Shown here one piece after another: positions 49,944-62,273 of a DNA stretch of 64,000 nt. The notes below the pieces were generated by a model. It was given only the letters and a program-made list of their open reading frames with translations, did no database searches and had not been told where the DNA came from. The stretch spans positions 1 to 64,000 of the forward strand of contig JAKQIM010000056.1 of the NCBI GenBank assembly GCA_029557965.1. The letters are read 5' to 3'. This DNA is from Chloroflexota bacterium. GTDB taxonomy: Bacteria > Chloroflexota > Anaerolineae > Anaerolineales > UBA4823. Each line of letters opens with the position of its first letter. Position 1 is the stretch's first letter. Position numbers and translations under genes: made by a program.

Positions 49944-51266
49944 ATGTCACCCACAATCAAGGAAATTCTCATTACCAAATTGCAGGACCGCACCGCCAAG
50001 GTCGGTATCATTGGCCTGGGCTACGTGGGGCTGCCGCTGGCTGTCGCTTTTGGAGAGGCCGGCTTCCATGTAATTGGCGTTGATCTCGATGAGCGCAAGG
50101 TAAACTCGCTCAACCAGGGTACCAGCTATATCCAAGACGTACCCAGCGAACAGGTCAGTCGCCTGGTCAAGGCTGGGAAATTGGTTGCATCCACCGATTT
50201 CTCCCGCCTGGAAGAAACCGATGCGGTCAGCATCTGCGTGCCCACGCCGCTGCGCAAAGAAGGCGATCCCGACCTGTCTTTCATCCTGGCGGCGACTGAA
50301 AAACTGGCCAAGTACATGCACCCCGGAATGGTGGTGGTGCTCGAATCAACCACCTACCCAGGCAACACGCGCGAGGTGCTGCTGCCCAAGCTGGGTGTGG
50401 AACTGGGGCTGACGGCGGGCGAGGATTTCTTCCTGGCCTTTTCGCCAGAACGCGTGGACCCGGGCCGCGAGGACTGGACCACCTACAACACGCCCAAGGT
50501 GATCGGCGGGATCACCGCCAACTGTTCTGAAGTATCTGCTACCTGGTACGGGCAGGCACTGAAGACCATTGTGCCAGTCTCATCGACCGAGGCGGCCGAA
50601 ATGGCCAAGCTGCTCGAGAACACCTTCCGCATGGTCAACATTGGCATGGTCAACGAGATGGCCCTGATGTGCAAACGCCTGGGCGTAGACGTGTGGGAAG
50701 TGATCGACGCCGCCGCCAGCAAGCCTTTTGGCTTCATGAAGTTCACCCCCGGCCCAGGGCTGGGCGGGCACTGCATTCCAATCGACCCACTTTACTTATC
50801 CTGGAAGCTGCACGCCCTCAAGTACACAGCCCGCTTTATTGAACTGGCCTCAGAGATCAACAGCAACATGCCGCGCCACGTGATCAGCCTGGTGATGGAC
50901 GGCATGAACTCGCAGGGCAAGGCGCTCAAGGACAATCGTGTGTTGGTGCTGGGTGCTGCCTATAAGCCAGATATCGATGACCTGCGCGAATCCCCGGCCC
51001 TGGATGTAATTACCTTGCTAAAAGAGAAGGGCGCCCTTGTGCTGTACCACGATCCATATATTGCCCAACTGCACCACGATGGTTGGGATATGATCAGCGT
51101 ACCCGACCTGATGGCAGCCGTGCGCGCCGTAGACTGCGTGGTGATCATCACCAACCACAGCACCTACGATTATCCAGCCATCCTGGATGCCGCCAAGCTG
51201 GTGGTGGATACTCGCAACGCCCTGGGCAAATTGGGCAAGGATAATCCGAAGGTTTTCAGGCTTTAA
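49944..51266 (+). CDS. UDP-sugar 6-dehydrogenase, WbpA/WecC-like
   Basis: A 440-residue nucleotide-sugar dehydrogenase. N-terminal NAD domain KVGIIGLGYVGLPLAVAFGEAGFHVIGVD, then VPTPLRKEGDPDLSFILAA, LESTTYPGNTREVL, FSPERVDPG, and the catalytic Cys in GPGLGGHCIPIDPLYLSWK; the C-terminal domain has LVLGAAYKPDIDDLRESPA. The GHCIPIDPLYLSWK form is typical of UDP-N-acetylglucosamine 6-dehydrogenases such as WbpA, which make a uronic acid for surface glycans. AAGGG precedes the ATG. It heads the polysaccharide part of the cluster, with the epimerase 9 nt downstream. Confidence 0.93.
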   Translation: MSPTIKEILITKLQDRTAKVGIIGLGYVGLPLAVAFGEAGFHVIGVDLDERKVNSLNQGTSYIQDVPSEQVSRLVKAGKLVASTDFSRLEETDAVSICVPTPLRKEGDPDLSFILAATEKLAKYMHPGMVVVLESTTYPGNTREVLLPKLGVELGLTAGEDFFLAFSPERVDPGREDWTTYNTPKVIGGITANCSEVSATWYGQALKTIVPVSSTEAAEMAKLLENTFRMVNIGMVNEMALMCKRLGVDVWEVIDAAASKPFGFMKFTPGPGLGGHCIPIDPLYLSWKLHALKYTARFIELASEINSNMPRHVISLVMDGMNSQGKALKDNRVLVLGAAYKPDIDDLRESPALDVITLLKEKGALVLYHDPYIAQLHHDGWDMISVPDLMAAVRAVDCVVIITNHSTYDYPAILDAAKLVVDTRNALGKLGKDNPKVFRL

Positions 51267-51275
51267 AGAAAAGAT

Positions 51276-52262
51276 ATGGCTAATTACCTGGTCACCGGAA
51301 CTGCCGGTTTCATTGCATCGCGCGTTTGCGAGCTGCTGTTGGCAAACGGGCACAATGTGGTTGGGGTGGATAACATGAACGACGCCTACGACCCACGCAT
51401 GAAAGAATACCGCCTGAAAAAGCTGTTGGCTCTGCCGGCAGGGCCAGGCGGGGCTGCTTTCACCTTCCAACACCTGGATATCAGCGACCGCGCTGCGATT
51501 GAAACGCTCAAAGCCAACCGGTTTGACGCGGTCATCAACCTGGCTGCACGAGCGGGCGTTCGGCAGTCGCTTGAAGACCCCTGGGTCTACGTAGATACCA
51601 ATGTGACCGGCACGCTGAATCTGCTGGAGATGTGCCGCAGCCAGGGTATCTCCAAGTTCATCCTGGCATCCACTTCCAGCATCTATGGCAAAGATGCCCC
51701 CCTGCCCACCCCTGAAGATGCCGACAGCAACCAGCCCTTGCAGGCTTATGCTGCTAGCAAAAAAGGCGCGGAAGCCTTATGCCATGTCTACCATTACCTA
51801 TACGGCCTGGACGTGACCATTTTCCGCTTCTTCACTGTTTACGGCCCCGCCCCCCGTCCAGATATGGTCATGTTCCGTTTTGCCCAATGGATCAGCGAGG
51901 GCCGGCCCGTCAAACTGAATGGGGATGGCGAACAGACGCGCGGCTTCACCTACCTGGATGATATCGCCCGCGGCGTTATCTTGGGGCTCAAGCCGCTCGG
52001 TTATGAGATCATCAACCTGGGCGGGCACGAAACCATCAGCATCAACCAGCTTCTGCACCTGTTTGAGACTTATATTGGCCGCCAAGCGATCATTGAACGC
52101 CAGCCAATCCACCCGGCGGATATGCTCGCCAACTGGGCAGATACGCAGAAGGCCGGGCGGCTGCTGGGCTGGGAGCCTACCGTATCCCTGCAAGAAGGTG
52201 TCAAACGCCTGGTCGATTGGTACCAGGCCGAACGAGACTGGGCCAGCCAGATCAAGCTTTAA
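51276..52262 (+). CDS. UDP-glucuronate 4-epimerase-like SDR
   Basis: A 328-residue extended SDR. NAD motif TGTAGFIASRVCELLLANGHNVVGVDNMNDAYDP, INLAARAGVRQSLEDP, catalytic Ser region STSSIYG and QAYAASKKGAEALCHVYHYLYG (YxxxK), then RFFTVYGPAPRPDMVMFRFAQWI, the substrate block shared with UDP-glucuronate epimerases. Acting after the dehydrogenase it would convert the UDP-uronic acid to its C4 epimer. It overlaps the flippase gene by 1 nt (TAATG at 52260-52264). Confidence 0.92.
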   Translation: MANYLVTGTAGFIASRVCELLLANGHNVVGVDNMNDAYDPRMKEYRLKKLLALPAGPGGAAFTFQHLDISDRAAIETLKANRFDAVINLAARAGVRQSLEDPWVYVDTNVTGTLNLLEMCRSQGISKFILASTSSIYGKDAPLPTPEDADSNQPLQAYAASKKGAEALCHVYHYLYGLDVTIFRFFTVYGPAPRPDMVMFRFAQWISEGRPVKLNGDGEQTRGFTYLDDIARGVILGLKPLGYEIINLGGHETISINQLLHLFETYIGRQAIIERQPIHPADMLANWADTQKAGRLLGWEPTVSLQEGVKRLVDWYQAERDWASQIKL

Positions 52263-53632
52263 TGGCAGAGAAACCTCGCATCACCGACACACTACGTGCC
52301 TGGTGGCAGGATAAACTCCTGCGCGGCATCGTCAAGAACAGCAGCTATATCTTCGGCAGCAATGCAATTGCCGTGGCGCTCAGCATGCTGCAAGGCATCC
52401 TGGCAGCACGCCTGTTGGGGGCAGAGGCTCTCAGCCCGCTGGTTGCGGTGATCATGCCGTATGCGTCAAATGTCAACCGCCTGCTCTCCTTCCGCATGAG
52501 CGAGCTGGTGGTGCGCTACCTGGGCCAGGCCCTGGCTGATGAGCGCAAAGACCGGGCCGCGGCCATGGTCAAGGGGGCGGCCCTGGTCGAATCCATCACA
52601 GTCATCCTGGCGTATGGTGTACTTGTGCTGTCTGCACCTCTGGCAGCACGTTACCTGGCTAAAGACGAGGCCTTCACGCCGCTCTTCTTGATCTATGGCC
52701 TGTACCTGCTGACCCATTTTGGATACGAGACCGCTACTGGGGTCTTGCAATCTTTCAAACTCTTTAACCAGGTGGCGCTGGTCAACCTGGGGCAAAGCAT
52801 CATCACCACCGTGCTGATCCTGGCTGCCTGGATCGCCAAATGGGACCTGGGAGCGGTGCTGTTAGCTTATCTGTTGGGTAAGGCCTTTGCGGGGCTGGTG
52901 ATCGTCACCCTGGCCTTCCGCCAGCTCAACGCCAGCCTGGGACGCGGCTGGTGGCGCACTTCTTTGCGCACCGTTCCTGATTGGCGCGCCATCCTGCGCT
53001 TTGCCATCAGCACCAACCTGCAGGGCACGGTCAACCTGGCTGTGCGCGACAGCGAAACCCTGCTCATCTCACTGCTGCGTTCGCCAATTGAAGGGCTGTA
53101 CTACAGTTATGCCATGAAGCTCATCAATATGGTGATGCTGCCCATCGAGCCCTTCATTGCGCCCACCTATGCTGAGATCGCCCAGACCACGGCTCGCCGT
53201 GATTGGGTGCTGACCCGCCGCCTGCTCAAACGCGTCAGCGCCATCGCCGCCGCCTGGACCCTGCCCGTATCGCTCGGGCTGGTGGTCTTCGGCGCCTGGT
53301 TGATTCCCTTCATGTACGGGCCCGATTTCAGCCCGGCCTATCCGGCGCTGGTGCTGTTATTGGTGGGCTACGGTTTTGCCAATATCTTGCATTGGAACCG
53401 CCCCCTGCTCTTGGCCCTGGGGATGCCCGTCTTTCCACTCAAAGTATCGGCTGTGGTGGGCTCCTTCAAGACCCTGCTCACCTTCTGGCTGCTGCCCGCC
53501 CTGGGATATGTTGCCGAGGCCGCCATCATGTCGGCGTATTTTGTCGCCTCCATTGGCGTGATCATCTGGAAAGGGCTGAGCAAGATGCGAAGCCAAGAGA
53601 TTGCCGCCACCAATGGCAATAGTGAAGCATGA
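52262..53632 (+). CDS. Polysaccharide flippase (Wzx/MATE-like)
   Basis: 456 residues with about 12-14 TM helices and the start KNSSYIFGSNAIAVALSMLQGILAARLLG that is typical of polysaccharide biosynthesis proteins (RfbX/Wzx). It would flip a lipid-linked oligosaccharide across the inner membrane. The ATG at 52262 shares its A with the upstream TAA, and the gene ends in an ATGA overlap with the glycosyltransferase gene. A longer frame from 52217 runs into the epimerase gene and is not used. Confidence 0.9.
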   Translation: MAEKPRITDTLRAWWQDKLLRGIVKNSSYIFGSNAIAVALSMLQGILAARLLGAEALSPLVAVIMPYASNVNRLLSFRMSELVVRYLGQALADERKDRAAAMVKGAALVESITVILAYGVLVLSAPLAARYLAKDEAFTPLFLIYGLYLLTHFGYETATGVLQSFKLFNQVALVNLGQSIITTVLILAAWIAKWDLGAVLLAYLLGKAFAGLVIVTLAFRQLNASLGRGWWRTSLRTVPDWRAILRFAISTNLQGTVNLAVRDSETLLISLLRSPIEGLYYSYAMKLINMVMLPIEPFIAPTYAEIAQTTARRDWVLTRRLLKRVSAIAAAWTLPVSLGLVVFGAWLIPFMYGPDFSPAYPALVLLLVGYGFANILHWNRPLLLALGMPVFPLKVSAVVGSFKTLLTFWLLPALGYVAEAAIMSAYFVASIGVIIWKGLSKMRSQEIAATNGNSEA

Positions 53633-54756
53633 AAATCACTTGCATTGCTGCATCTGAAATCCCCTCTGCAACCGCCAACAGCATCCAGGTAATGAAAGCC
53701 TGCCAGGCGTTGGCCCAGCTTGGGCATGAGGTGCACCTGCTGGTGCCGCGCAGGGCGGGCAGCCAACCACCAACCCCAGAGGCGCTGAAAACCCATTATG
53801 GGCTGGCAGATCTCTTCCCGATCGAATGGATGCCTGCCCACCCACGCTGGAAACGCTATGATTTTTGCTGGCGAGCAGTCCGGCGGGCCAAGGCCTTGGG
53901 AGCCGGCCTGGTTTATGTATGGCCTTTACAAGCCGCTGACCTGGCCCTCCTGGCAGGATTGGGTGTGATCCTGGAGATGCACGGCCCACCCGAAGGCGGG
54001 CTAGGGCCCTGGCTCTTCCGCATCTTTCTCGGCCTGCCCGGGCGCAAGCGCATCCTGCCGATCACCCAGGCGCTGAAGCAGTTATTGGCTGCCCGTTATT
54101 CGCTATCCCATGTGGAGACTGTGATCTCTCCCAATGCCATTGACCTTGAGCGCTACGCCTCCCTACCCCCGCCGTCCGAGGCCCGAAGCGAACTCGGCCT
54201 GCCTGAACAGTTCACCGTGGGGTACACCGGGCATCTCTACCCAGGCCGGGGGATGAATATGCTGGTAGCGCTGGCACAGCGCTTCTCTCACCTGCACTTT
54301 TTGTGGGTGGGCGGCAACCCCAATGATGTGAACCACTGGAAGGAGCGCCTGGCTTCTGAGAAACTGAACAACGTCACCCTGACCGGATTTATTGAGAACC
54401 ACCGGCTGCCCATTTACCAGGCGGCGGCAGACGTGCTGCTGATGCCATATGAACGCACCATTGCCGGCAGCAGCGGGGGCAATTCAGCCTTGTATGCCAG
54501 CCCAATGAAGATGTTTGACTACATGGCTTGCCGTCGCGCCATCATCTCCAGTGACCTGCCCGTGATCGGTGAAGTGTTGAACGAGACCAATGCCGTGCTG
54601 TGCCCGCCCGAAGATCCCGAAGCATGGGCCGCCGCTCTGCAAGCGCTGTATCAAGACCAACCCCGCCGCCTGCATCTGGCCCAGCAAGCCCTGCAAGACG
54701 TGAAACGCTTTACATGGCAAGCACGTGCTGCCCGTGCCATCGAAGGCTGGCAATGA
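53629..54756 (+). CDS. Glycosyltransferase family 4
   Basis: A 375-residue GT-B glycosyltransferase. The N-terminal domain starts MKITCIAASEIPSATANSIQVMKACQALAQLGHEVHLLVPR; the C-terminal domain has FTVGYTGHLYPGRGMNMLVALAQ, HFLWVGGNPNDV, VTLTGFIENHRLPIYQAAADVLLMPY and SPMKMFDYMACRRAIISSDLPVIGEVL with the conserved Glu/donor-binding region. It should add a sugar to the growing lipid-linked glycan on the cytoplasmic side; donor and acceptor are unknown. ATGA overlaps occur on both sides, so the flippase-GT4-membrane GT unit is tightly coupled. Confidence 0.92.
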   Translation: MKITCIAASEIPSATANSIQVMKACQALAQLGHEVHLLVPRRAGSQPPTPEALKTHYGLADLFPIEWMPAHPRWKRYDFCWRAVRRAKALGAGLVYVWPLQAADLALLAGLGVILEMHGPPEGGLGPWLFRIFLGLPGRKRILPITQALKQLLAARYSLSHVETVISPNAIDLERYASLPPPSEARSELGLPEQFTVGYTGHLYPGRGMNMLVALAQRFSHLHFLWVGGNPNDVNHWKERLASEKLNNVTLTGFIENHRLPIYQAAADVLLMPYERTIAGSSGGNSALYASPMKMFDYMACRRAIISSDLPVIGEVLNETNAVLCPPEDPEAWAAALQALYQDQPRRLHLAQQALQDVKRFTWQARAARAIEGWQ

Positions 54757-56177
54757 ATCAAGAGAAACGCCCCCTTCGCATTTGGCTTGGCATCACCCTT
54801 GCCGCGGCTATCCTGGTGCGCATTGCCCTGCTGGTGGGTTATGCACCCGTGCCTTACGGCGATTCTGCCTCTTACCGCCGCTTATCACGCTCGGTGCTGA
54901 ATCACTTTGAGCGCTACGACGGCACACGCACGCCAGGCTATCCAGTCTTCCTGGCGATCGTCGGCTCAGATGAGCGTGTGTGGTTGGTGCAAATGGTTAT
55001 GGGCCTGGCCATCACCCTGCTGTTCTTCTACATCGCCTGGCGGCTGAGCGGCAAAGCATGGCTGGCAGGGTTGGCAGGGTTGGCGCACAGCCTGAGCCTG
55101 GGCCAGCTTTTCTTCGAAGCCAACCTGCTCACCGAAACCCTGACCACATTCCTGATCATCCTGGCCCTGGCAGGGGTGCTTCTCTTGCAGAAGGGGTCGC
55201 CTGCCAAACCCCCCTCTCCCCTGTTGGCTTTGACCATTGGACTTTTCAGCGCTTTAGCCCTCATCACGCGCCCCCTATTCATTTACTTGCCCTTCATCGC
55301 TCTTTTCTTTATCCTCCTGGCAGGTCTCAAACCTGGGACGATCAAGCCGCTTGACCCAAAGCGCTGGCTCTTCAACTTACTGGTTTTTCTTGTGCCGGTG
55401 GCGCTGATCCTCGGCGGCTGGGTCACTTTCATCCACAGCCGGTTTGGGGATTGGGGGCTGACCACCATGACCGGGTACCACCTGGTACAGCATACCGGCG
55501 GCTTTTTTGAATATGCCCCTGATGAGTATGCCGTCATTCGAGACACATACTTGCGCTATCGGGATGCTCACATTGCGCAATTCGGCACGCAAACCAACAC
55601 CATCTGGGATGCCATCCCTGAGTTGAGTAAGGTTTCTGGCCTCAATTTCTACGATCTCTCGCGCACCCTGGCCCACATCTCAACCGGACTGATCTTGGAA
55701 CACCCAGAACTATATCTACGCAATGTACTTAAGGGTTGGTGGTACTTCTGGTTTGCACCCGTCTACTGGTCGCCAGAGGCCTTGCGCATCCCGGCCCTGG
55801 CTGCACCGATCCAATGGCTGGTCAACGTCCAGCGCATCCTTGCTGCCGGGTTCAACCTGTTTTTCGTGATCACATCTTTGCTGTGGATGTTCCAGGAAGC
55901 GAAGCAATTTTTCATAAAACGGCGCACCCCGGCTGGCACCGCCCTCGCCAACCGTGGAGAAGCTGCTCAACCCACCTTTGCACCCTTTTTATGGTATCTG
56001 GCTGCCAGCATCTGGATTGCATCCATCCTGCAATCGATGCTCGATCACGGTGATAACCCCCGCTTTTTGGTTCCGTTGCAATCCACCGTGATCTTATGGG
56101 GGCTGTGGTACTTGGGCCAGGCCGCTCCGCATTGGATTCAAAACATCAAAGAGCGCCGGCTTTTCCAAAAAAGATGA
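54753..56177 (+). CDS. GT-C family membrane glycosyltransferase-like protein (PMT/GT39-like)
   Basis: 474 residues with about ten TM helices. The first periplasmic loop VPYGDSASYRRLSRSVLNHFERYDGTRTPGYPVFLAIVG carries the acidic residue and the RTPGYP motif typical of GT-C enzymes that use polyprenyl-phosphate sugars. The C-terminus is predicted to end in the cytoplasm with a basic tail. It would modify the glycan or proteins outside the membrane. The start at 54753 overlaps the GT4 stop (ATGA); the longer frame from 54600 lies inside the GT4 gene. Confidence 0.85.
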   Translation: MNQEKRPLRIWLGITLAAAILVRIALLVGYAPVPYGDSASYRRLSRSVLNHFERYDGTRTPGYPVFLAIVGSDERVWLVQMVMGLAITLLFFYIAWRLSGKAWLAGLAGLAHSLSLGQLFFEANLLTETLTTFLIILALAGVLLLQKGSPAKPPSPLLALTIGLFSALALITRPLFIYLPFIALFFILLAGLKPGTIKPLDPKRWLFNLLVFLVPVALILGGWVTFIHSRFGDWGLTTMTGYHLVQHTGGFFEYAPDEYAVIRDTYLRYRDAHIAQFGTQTNTIWDAIPELSKVSGLNFYDLSRTLAHISTGLILEHPELYLRNVLKGWWYFWFAPVYWSPEALRIPALAAPIQWLVNVQRILAAGFNLFFVITSLLWMFQEAKQFFIKRRTPAGTALANRGEAAQPTFAPFLWYLAASIWIASILQSMLDHGDNPRFLVPLQSTVILWGLWYLGQAAPHWIQNIKERRLFQKR

Positions 56178-56204
56178 GAAGTAATCATCACGCAGAGAGC
56201 GTAC

Positions 56205-59780
<3,576 letters not shown>

Positions 59781-59830
59781 ACATTTGCTATAAGCACGTT
59801 CTGTGGTAAGCTTTGAACGTGGAGGAAAAG

Positions 59831-60442
59831 ATGAGCACCCAATTACCTTCCTTACCTTCTCAATCTTCTTTTGATGAAAAACTGCGCCGCGGCTTTAAAA
59901 ATTATCTAAATCCCTTCATGCTGCTTTTGTGGCGGCTGGGACTGGGCTCCTGGGTCAATTGGTGGCCCCAGGTGGGCGGGCGCATCATGGTATTGACCCA
60001 CACCGGGCGCAAATCTGGGCAGCGGCGGCGCACACCAGTGAACTACACCATCATTGAGGGCGATATCTACTGCACAGCCGGTTTTGGCAAACTGGCAGAT
60101 TGGTACCGCAATATGCTTAGGAACCCCAATGTTGAGGTCTGGCTGCCTGATGGATGGTGGGCGGGGGACGCCATTGACGTATCTGACGACCCGAACCGTA
60201 TGGCCATTCTGCGCCAGGTGCTTTTTGCCAGCGGTTTTGCAGCTTATGCCGCCGGCCTGGATCCGGTCAAGATGAGCGACGAAGCCCTGGACGCGGCCAC
60301 CAAGGAATACCGCCTGGTGCGCATCCGCCGCCGCATCGCCTGCACCGGCACCAATGGGCCGGGTGATTTATCCTGGGTATGGCCGTTGGCCACTTTCATC
60401 CTGCTGCCCCTGGCACTCTTCCGCCGCGGACGTCGCCGCTAA
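59831..60442 (+). CDS. Nitroreductase-family deazaflavin (F420)-dependent oxidoreductase-like protein
   Basis: 203 residues. The family motif LTHTGRKSGQRRRTPVNYTIIEGDIYCTAGFGKLADWYRNMLRNPNVEVWLPDG identifies the DDN/DUF385 split-barrel family, whose members bind coenzyme F420 or related deazaflavins. A hydrophobic C-terminal segment (LSWVWPLATFILLPLALF) followed by RRGRRR is an extra, and would anchor it to the membrane. GGAGG lies 5 nt before the ATG at 59831; the TTG at 59813 is not needed. It is a non-glycan gene sitting between membrane glycan genes. Substrate unknown. Confidence 0.88.
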   Translation: MSTQLPSLPSQSSFDEKLRRGFKNYLNPFMLLLWRLGLGSWVNWWPQVGGRIMVLTHTGRKSGQRRRTPVNYTIIEGDIYCTAGFGKLADWYRNMLRNPNVEVWLPDGWWAGDAIDVSDDPNRMAILRQVLFASGFAAYAAGLDPVKMSDEALDAATKEYRLVRIRRRIACTGTNGPGDLSWVWPLATFILLPLALFRRGRRR

Positions 60443-60465
60443 CCCATTCCTGTTTACGCTGCTTA

Positions 60466-62256
60466 ATGAAACATTCTCTCAGCCTACTCTTTTTGCTCTG
60501 GCTGTTCCTCTTCCCCTGGTTGGTGATGGGGCCTGCCGGAACATACTTATCCAGCCTGCCCGAAGACCTGGTTTTCCCGCTGCGCGTGGCGCTTTTTGTG
60601 TTGCTGGTGGGGGGTGCAGCCTGGATCCTGCGCCGCACCAAGGCCACCCTGGGCTGGAGGCAGGCCCTGCTGTTGGCGGCCCTGGCCCAAGGCGTGGTGT
60701 ACAAGCTGGCAGCTTTCTTGCCGGATCTCTCCACATTCCCCTTTTCGCTGGGTTGGTCTGAAGTCAGCCGATATTATTATGGGTCGCTGTACCTTTCAGA
60801 CCGGCTGTACGGCCTGCACGTTCCGCCCTCAGTGCTGCATCCCAGCCGTTATTTGATGCAAGCCGTCCCCTTCCTCATTCCACATTCGCCGCTGTGGCTG
60901 CACCGCTTGTGGCAGGTGCTGCTCTGGCTGGTGACCAGCGGCCTGGCAGGCTGGCTGTTGGCAAAGCGGCTGGGCCTGGTAACGACTGAAGTTCTTACTA
61001 CAGTGGGCAAATTAGGCATTGCGGTCGCCACAGCAGTCGTTGCCGCATGGGCGGCGCTGTTCTTGTTCCAGGGTCCGGTCTATTATCACCTCTTGGTGAT
61101 GGTAATCCTGGTCTTGTGGGCTTATGACGGGCAGAAACCCTGGCGCACCCTGCTGATGGTGCTGTTGGCCTCTCTGTGGGCAGGCATCAGCCGAATCAAC
61201 TGGCTGCCCGTTCCAGGGCTGTTGGCGGCTGCCCTGTACCTGCTCGAGCGGCCTCTGACCCGCCCCGCATGGCGATACTTGCTGCCCCCCGCCGGTTGGA
61301 CTTTGCTAGGCAGCGCCGCGGCCTATGCTTCGCAAACAGCTTACAAGCTGTGGTCGGGCAACCCGCCAGAGCAGTTTGGCTCCAGCTTCAGTTCTGATCT
61401 GCTCTGGTATCGCCTGCGCCCCAACCCCACCTATCCCCTGGGCATCTTGCCCAGCGCCATCCTGGTCTCGCTGCCGCTGGTACTGCTCATCTGCCTGCAC
61501 CTGGCGCAGAATTGGCGCCGTTATCACTTCCTGCGCCTGCTCGGCCTGGCGGCTATTCTCTTTGTATTGTTTGCCGGCGGGGTAGTGGTCAGCGTCAAGA
61601 TTGGCGGCGGTAGCAACCTGCACAACCTGGATGCCTACTTGGCCCTGCTCCTGGTCATTGGGGCCTTCATCACCCTGGAACGCATGCTTCCAGATGCCTC
61701 CCCTGCCGGGTCCGCCGCACAAAGCAACCACAGCCGCGCTCCAGGCGGCATTCTCCACGCGCTCACAGTCATATTACAGGCCGCGGCCCTGCTTGTCCCA
61801 ATCCTCTTTGCCATCGCATCTGGCGGTCCCCTGCCTCACCACAATCTGCCTGTGGCCCAGGCAGAACTGCAAACGCTGCGCCAGGTGGTGGAGGGCGCCG
61901 TTCAGCAAGGCGGCGAAGTGCTGTTCATCAACCAGCGCCACCTGCTGGCTTTGGACCAGGTAGATGCGCCCCTGGTGGCTGATTATGAGTTGGTTTTCTT
62001 GATGGAAATGGCCATGGCCTCTAACACCCCTTATCTCAGCGCCTTCCACGCAGACCTGCTGAACCAGCGGTACGCTGTCATCGTGGCTGAGCCAATGAAC
62101 ACCCAATACCAGGGCCCGGCGCACAGCTTTGGCGAGGAGAATGATGCCTGGGTGCGTCACGTTTCAGAGCCGCTGCTGTGCGATTACGAGCCTCTGGTAG
62201 AACTGGAAACGGCGGGCGTGGTGCTCTACGTGCCGCGCGCTGAACCCTGCCGCTAA
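60466..62256 (+). CDS. Large polytopic membrane protein, possible GT-C-like glycosyltransferase
   Basis: 596 residues with about 12 TM helices and short loops. The N-terminus (MKHSLSLLFLLWLFLFPWLVMG) is a signal anchor. A tyrosine-rich extracytoplasmic loop (LGWSEVSRYYYGSLYLSDRLYGLHVPPSVLHPSRYLMQ, about 85-125) and a large soluble C-terminal part (from about 470; QTLRQVVEGAVQQGGEVLFINQRHLLAL) are notable. No catalytic motif is certain. The ATG at 60466 starts the first helix directly; the longer frame from 60379 overlaps the F420 gene. The neighbours suggest a role in surface glycan assembly. Confidence 0.75.
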   Translation: MKHSLSLLFLLWLFLFPWLVMGPAGTYLSSLPEDLVFPLRVALFVLLVGGAAWILRRTKATLGWRQALLLAALAQGVVYKLAAFLPDLSTFPFSLGWSEVSRYYYGSLYLSDRLYGLHVPPSVLHPSRYLMQAVPFLIPHSPLWLHRLWQVLLWLVTSGLAGWLLAKRLGLVTTEVLTTVGKLGIAVATAVVAAWAALFLFQGPVYYHLLVMVILVLWAYDGQKPWRTLLMVLLASLWAGISRINWLPVPGLLAAALYLLERPLTRPAWRYLLPPAGWTLLGSAAAYASQTAYKLWSGNPPEQFGSSFSSDLLWYRLRPNPTYPLGILPSAILVSLPLVLLICLHLAQNWRRYHFLRLLGLAAILFVLFAGGVVVSVKIGGGSNLHNLDAYLALLLVIGAFITLERMLPDASPAGSAAQSNHSRAPGGILHALTVILQAAALLVPILFAIASGGPLPHHNLPVAQAELQTLRQVVEGAVQQGGEVLFINQRHLLALDQVDAPLVADYELVFLMEMAMASNTPYLSAFHADLLNQRYAVIVAEPMNTQYQGPAHSFGEENDAWVRHVSEPLLCDYEPLVELETAGVVLYVPRAEPCR

Positions 62257-62273
62257 GCAAAGCGTAAGCCCCT

